Assembly: GCF_965223525.1 (NCBI RefSeq)
Contig: NZ_CBDCWX010000005.1
Span: 372,001-436,000, forward strand
Length of the DNA: 64,000 bases
Direction: 5' to 3'
From: Leptofilum sp965223525
GTDB taxonomy: Bacteria; Chloroflexota; Anaerolineae; Promineifilales; Promineifilaceae
Shown: in pieces, positions 61,255-64,000 of the stretch
Position numbering within the stretch: position 1 is the first letter of the stretch
How the letters are laid out: every line of letters starts with the position of its first letter
Notes under the pieces: generated by a model
Seen by the model: the letters and a program-made list of their open reading frames with translations, nothing else
The model's database searches: none
What the model was told of the DNA's origin: nothing
Translations under genes and position numbers: made by a program

Positions 61255-63009
61255 CTAGCCCCCCATGTCCCACAGCCATTTACGCATCAAGCTGCGTCGG
61301 TCGGCTTCATCACGCGGCAAGCTGAACGGCCGTCCCCGTGCATCAATCACCAAACCACCAGCCAAGCCACCCGTCAAGGTCATCGTCTTCCCCTGGCCTG
61401 CGCCAAAGCCAATATCAAACCGGCCCGTTGGCTTTACCGTCACCTTGGCCTGCTTACCCGGCGCAATCGGGAAAATTTCAATCTTGCCAAACTCAATCTC
61501 CCCCTCAAAACGAATCTCGTCTGATTCAATTGACACGTCCAATGCCTTGCGCCCCAACTGCCCCCTGCCAGTGGGCGCAATCACCCAGCCCAGGTCAGAC
61601 AGCACACCTGCTTCCAACGTTTGAATAACTGCCAACGGCTGATGGGAAGCCAACGCCCCCAGCGCAGGCAACACACCATACCTGTCTAGCGCCATCGCAA
61701 AAATGCCCGTCGGCTGCAGCGCGTCTAGCAACATCAGCATAATTTGGCCAGGGCGGGGTGCATTGGCCAATGTGCTGCCCCGCGCCAGCAGCAAACCAAA
61801 CGGTGGGGGGGTAAGCTGCTCGCCCATGAGTGGCCAACGGCCGTCTCGCCCAGTCTCGGCAGCAGCACAACGAATGAGGGTACGAGCCACCGCTTGCTCT
61901 AGCTGCAACATTTTTTCATTGGTAGAAATAGCAAAGGGGTGGAGCGATTTGTTAAAAATGTAATCGGCCGTTTCCTCCGCCGAAACTTCTGTCGGAATCC
62001 ACTGACGCACATCATCCACCGCGACCCTTTCCAGCAAAGTGGCTGCCGAATGCCCCATGCCCATATCTGAATGAACAGAAACGTGAGCCTGCTCTGGCGT
62101 GGCCATAATCAAGGAAACGCTGTCGCTGCCCAAATCTACACCCAAAACAGATTGTTGATGCAGAGCTGCCAAATAGTGACAAACGCCACCAAAAGCCTGG
62201 GCCGTTGGCAAAATGGGGCCGTTGCTCCAATCTTGCAGCTCCTGTACTCCAGACATGGCGTTGATCTTCAAATCTTCATACAGTTCACGAACGACGCGGA
62301 TGGCATCATCCAAATGTTCAGTTTCTAGTGTGGGGCGCAAATTATTAGCTATCTGCACATTTGCATATTCGCTCAACATTGTTTGCACACGTTCGCGCAG
62401 TTTTATATTACCTGCAAAAACAACTTGGGGTTCCTGACTATCGCTCATCACGCTAAGACCCAGCCCCACCGATTCCACAACCTGAAGCAGTCGATCTTCG
62501 GCACCTCCATCGGTGCCGCCAGTGATGAAGATGAGATCGGGCTGGGATTGAACCACTGCGCCTACCTGCTCATGCGTTGGCCGTTGGTCAGAGAGGGTGA
62601 GGCGATCTTTTTCGTGGTGGTAAACTGAGCGCAACGCCTTGCGTGCCGAGGTGATGCTAACTTCATCAAATAGCCCAACCAGCAGCACATCCAGCGGCTG
62701 GGCAGCGCTGGTTACGGCCGTAAAATGGTCTACACCTGAACCATCGGTACGTACAGGCCGAATGAGTCTGCCCTGTTCGTTGAGCAGTTTGCGCCCGGTG
62801 ATTTCTGTGATGCGGCTGATAGCTTGCTGTACGCCTTGAGCCACATCAAACCAGGGTGCATGGGCGGTGGTCGGTACGGCCGTTCGGGCAATTAGTCGGT
62901 AAGCACCGGCCACCATATCGAACAGCGCCACGGTAGTGTGGGTGCTGCCGCAATCGGCCACCAAAAATGATTCGTATCGTTCTACTTCCTGCGGCTCTTC
63001 AGTCGTCAT
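61255..63009 (-). CDS. MutL-family ASKHA ATPase (glutamate-mutase MutL-like)
   Basis: A 584-residue protein of the actin/Hsp70/hexokinase ATPase fold. Phosphate 1 motif FLVADCGSTHTTVALFD (residues 15-31), later IFITGGTDGGAED and VVFAGNIKLRERV, and a second phosphate motif VLGVDLGSDSVSLIMA near 290. The family is named for MutL of the glutamate mutase operon of clostridia, thought to be a chaperone or reactivase. No glutamate mutase subunits are present. It is coupled to the KOW protein gene (3-base gap) and two membrane-protein genes upstream, a set that I associate with Anaerolineae. Confidence 0.85.
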   Translation of the reverse strand: MTTEEPQEVERYESFLVADCGSTHTTVALFDMVAGAYRLIARTAVPTTAHAPWFDVAQGVQQAISRITEITGRKLLNEQGRLIRPVRTDGSGVDHFTAVTSAAQPLDVLLVGLFDEVSITSARKALRSVYHHEKDRLTLSDQRPTHEQVGAVVQSQPDLIFITGGTDGGAEDRLLQVVESVGLGLSVMSDSQEPQVVFAGNIKLRERVQTMLSEYANVQIANNLRPTLETEHLDDAIRVVRELYEDLKINAMSGVQELQDWSNGPILPTAQAFGGVCHYLAALHQQSVLGVDLGSDSVSLIMATPEQAHVSVHSDMGMGHSAATLLERVAVDDVRQWIPTEVSAEETADYIFNKSLHPFAISTNEKMLQLEQAVARTLIRCAAAETGRDGRWPLMGEQLTPPPFGLLLARGSTLANAPRPGQIMLMLLDALQPTGIFAMALDRYGVLPALGALASHQPLAVIQTLEAGVLSDLGWVIAPTGRGQLGRKALDVSIESDEIRFEGEIEFGKIEIFPIAPGKQAKVTVKPTGRFDIGFGAGQGKTMTLTGGLAGGLVIDARGRPFSLPRDEADRRSLMRKWLWDMGG

Positions 63010-63041
63010 TTAGCAAATCACAAAAGATATTGGTTTCAGTA

Positions 63042-63674
63042 CTAGAATCGTTGTACCAGTTCTGCAATGAAATAGTTAAGCCGTTCGGCCAATAAAATGA
63101 GCCCTGTGCTGAGCAAGGTTGCAAACAAAGCCCCAAATGTTACGGTAAGCACGATGCGGCCAACGGCCGTAACGCTGCGCTGCCACATGGCAGGCTGCCA
63201 AATACCGCTACTGCGCGACCGTAGCAAGGTAAATTGGAACGCCAGCAAGGTGCAGATGGTTAAAATGGCAACCACAACGCCCTGTAGCGGGCTGGCTGGC
63301 TGTACGCTAACAATTTGCGGCCAGAGTGTACCGGTTAAACTGCCTAATAACGCAATTGCAGCACCTACGCCTACCAACAGTGCGAGCGTTGTGTTGCCCA
63401 GCCAGCTTACGCTGGGCAGGCGTCGCGCCAGCAACATCAGCAAAAACAAAATCGGTACCAGCCAAATAACAGAATCGGCACTGGCAGGGTTGGCTTGAAC
63501 TTGCCGCCAAATGGGTAACAAAACCTGTTGCACAACCACCACAACCGCATAAGCCGCGCTTACACCCACCAGCAAATGGACAGAAATCCGATAAAGCGGA
63601 TTATCGCCAATAAGATAGCTATAAATAAATAATGTCAGCAAAATGCCGATGATCAGTCCTACAAGTTCAATCAT
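63042..63674 (-). CDS. six-helix membrane protein of the MutL cluster
   Basis: A 210-residue protein with six membrane helices. Motifs: YSYLIGDNPLYRISVHLLVGVSAAYA in helices 1-2 and SWLGNTTLALLVGVGAA in helix 4. No transporter signature. It starts two bases after the stop of the preceding gene, so the four genes look like one operon. Probable partner of the ASKHA ATPase at the membrane (inference from order). Confidence 0.78.
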   Translation of the reverse strand: MIELVGLIIGILLTLFIYSYLIGDNPLYRISVHLLVGVSAAYAVVVVVQQVLLPIWRQVQANPASADSVIWLVPILFLLMLLARRLPSVSWLGNTTLALLVGVGAAIALLGSLTGTLWPQIVSVQPASPLQGVVVAILTICTLLAFQFTLLRSRSSGIWQPAMWQRSVTAVGRIVLTVTFGALFATLLSTGLILLAERLNYFIAELVQRF

Positions 63675-63676
63675 TT

Positions 63677-64000
63677 TTAACTATTTTTTTGGCGACGACG
63701 CTGCATGAGGCCAGTTGTGCCATAGGCTAGCAAGCCAATGAGCAGCAGCCCGCCAGCAAGTAACTGCCCGTAAAGTTGGGCGTTTAGCTGGGTTTGGGCA
63801 GCACCATCGGTGGCATTTATTAACCGTTCGTAGGCGGCCAAATCGGGCGTACCGCCCAACAAGCCGTTTAGCTGGCCTGTGCTGGTATAGCTATTTGCCA
63901 GCGGTGCCAGTGATTGCGTAACGCCCGCAACCAGCGGCACGTTGGTTGCCACTGCGCCAACTTGTTCTACCCAGTTAACCAAATTATCACGGTCGCTGGT
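63677..64000 (-). CDS. membrane protein of the MutL cluster, 3' part
   Basis: The frame is open to the right edge of the window, so only the last 107 codons are present; a TTG near 63982 is probably internal. The C-terminus has one membrane helix (QLLAGGLLLIGLLAYGTTGL) and ends MQRRRQKNS. The outer part is Gly/Ser/Asn-rich and could be an extracytoplasmic domain. It is first of the visible operon with the six-helix protein, MutL-like ATPase and KOW protein. Confidence 0.6.
   Translation of the reverse strand, partial: TSDRDNLVNWVEQVGAVATNVPLVAGVTQSLAPLANSYTSTGQLNGLLGGTPDLAAYERLINATDGAAQTQLNAQLYGQLLAGGLLLIGLLAYGTTGLMQRRRQKNS

Larger units (their letters stand above)
1..64000. repeat. ACGGCCGT highly iterated palindrome (about 95 copies)
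   Basis: The 8-bp palindrome ACGGCCGT was counted by eye about 95 times; a further 35 or so sites differ at one outer base. Flanks favour an extended form close to GAAACGGCCGTTTC. It lies in genes on both strands and in most intergenic spaces (for example 11535, 13088, 14275, 25956, 26001, 35581, 35622, 48381, 52515, 56662). In frame it encodes T-A-V or N/Y-G-R, always at places that look non-conserved. A back-to-back pair at 50199-50220 forms two 10-bp arms with a 2-bp centre. Chance expectation is about one copy. The function is unknown; the behaviour resembles HIP1 of cyanobacteria. Confidence 0.93.

Noticed and set aside
1..64000. tRNA and rRNA genes
   Set aside because: I searched by eye for GGTTCGAATCC/GGTTCAAATCC-type T-arms with acceptor pairs and for 16S/23S core words and found none.

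Overview
The window reads as a chromosome segment of a Chloroflexota bacterium, most likely an Anaerolineae-type filamentous or sludge lineage. This is inferred from gene content, not from a marker tree. Supporting content: a SARP/NB-ARC/TPR regulator, many TPR and coiled-coil membrane proteins, a MutL-KOW-membrane cluster typical of that phylum, a small YLLRLWRE-type protein, HrcA/CIRCE-controlled groESL, multidomain phosphorelay kinases and an RHS giant. No rRNA, tRNA, CRISPR array or prophage was seen.

Layout. 0-5.5 kb: small membrane proteins, a large SARP-like regulator and a TPR protein. 5.6-7.8 kb: groES-groEL behind a promoter bracketed by two CIRCE operators. 7.8-16.4 kb: TPR anchor protein, two GT2 glycosyltransferases, an AT-rich lipoprotein gene bracketed by near-identical direct repeats, an alpha/beta hydrolase and a rhomboid protease. 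15.3-21.8 kb: a P-loop ATPase with a helical adaptor-like insert, followed by a 1751-residue TPR membrane protein; together they look like a STAND protein split in two. 21.8-23.7 kb: an IS110-group element with a long 5' non-coding end (bridge-RNA candidate), REP-like hairpins and a YefM/YoeB-type toxin-antitoxin pair. 23.9-28.1 kb: a REC-GAF-kinase, a single-domain response regulator and a divergent UvrD-like ATPase. 28.4-35.4 kb: a secreted RHS/YD-repeat protein with an N-terminal amidase-like domain and an AT-rich C-terminal tip. 35.6-37.4 kb: a SWIM zinc-finger gene broken by two frameshifts. 37.5-52.3 kb: housekeeping genes (ettA, metG, an lgt-like gene, a TlpA-type thioredoxin, rimO, a rodZ-like gene, rplI) mixed with hypotheticals and a membrane hybrid kinase. 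52.6-56.4 kb: an HTH/two-membrane-protein operon, then a PspA operon. 56.7-59.1 kb: a duplicated REC-kinase protein whose second kinase half is degenerate. 59.5-64 kb: an LPXTG-type anchored protein and the KOW/MutL/membrane cluster.

The strongest window-wide signal is not a gene. The palindrome ACGGCCGT occurs about 95 times by hand count (about one per 670 bp, against roughly one expected by chance), both in genes, where it writes TAV or NGR/YGR into proteins, and between genes. It is missing from the IS110 element, the AT-rich lipoprotein gene, the AT-rich 48.5 kb gene and the RHS tip, so it behaves like a HIP1-type genome-resident palindrome whose absence marks recent arrivals. Several families of dispersed intergenic repeats are also present, one of which sits at the 3' ends of genes and supplies their stop codons.
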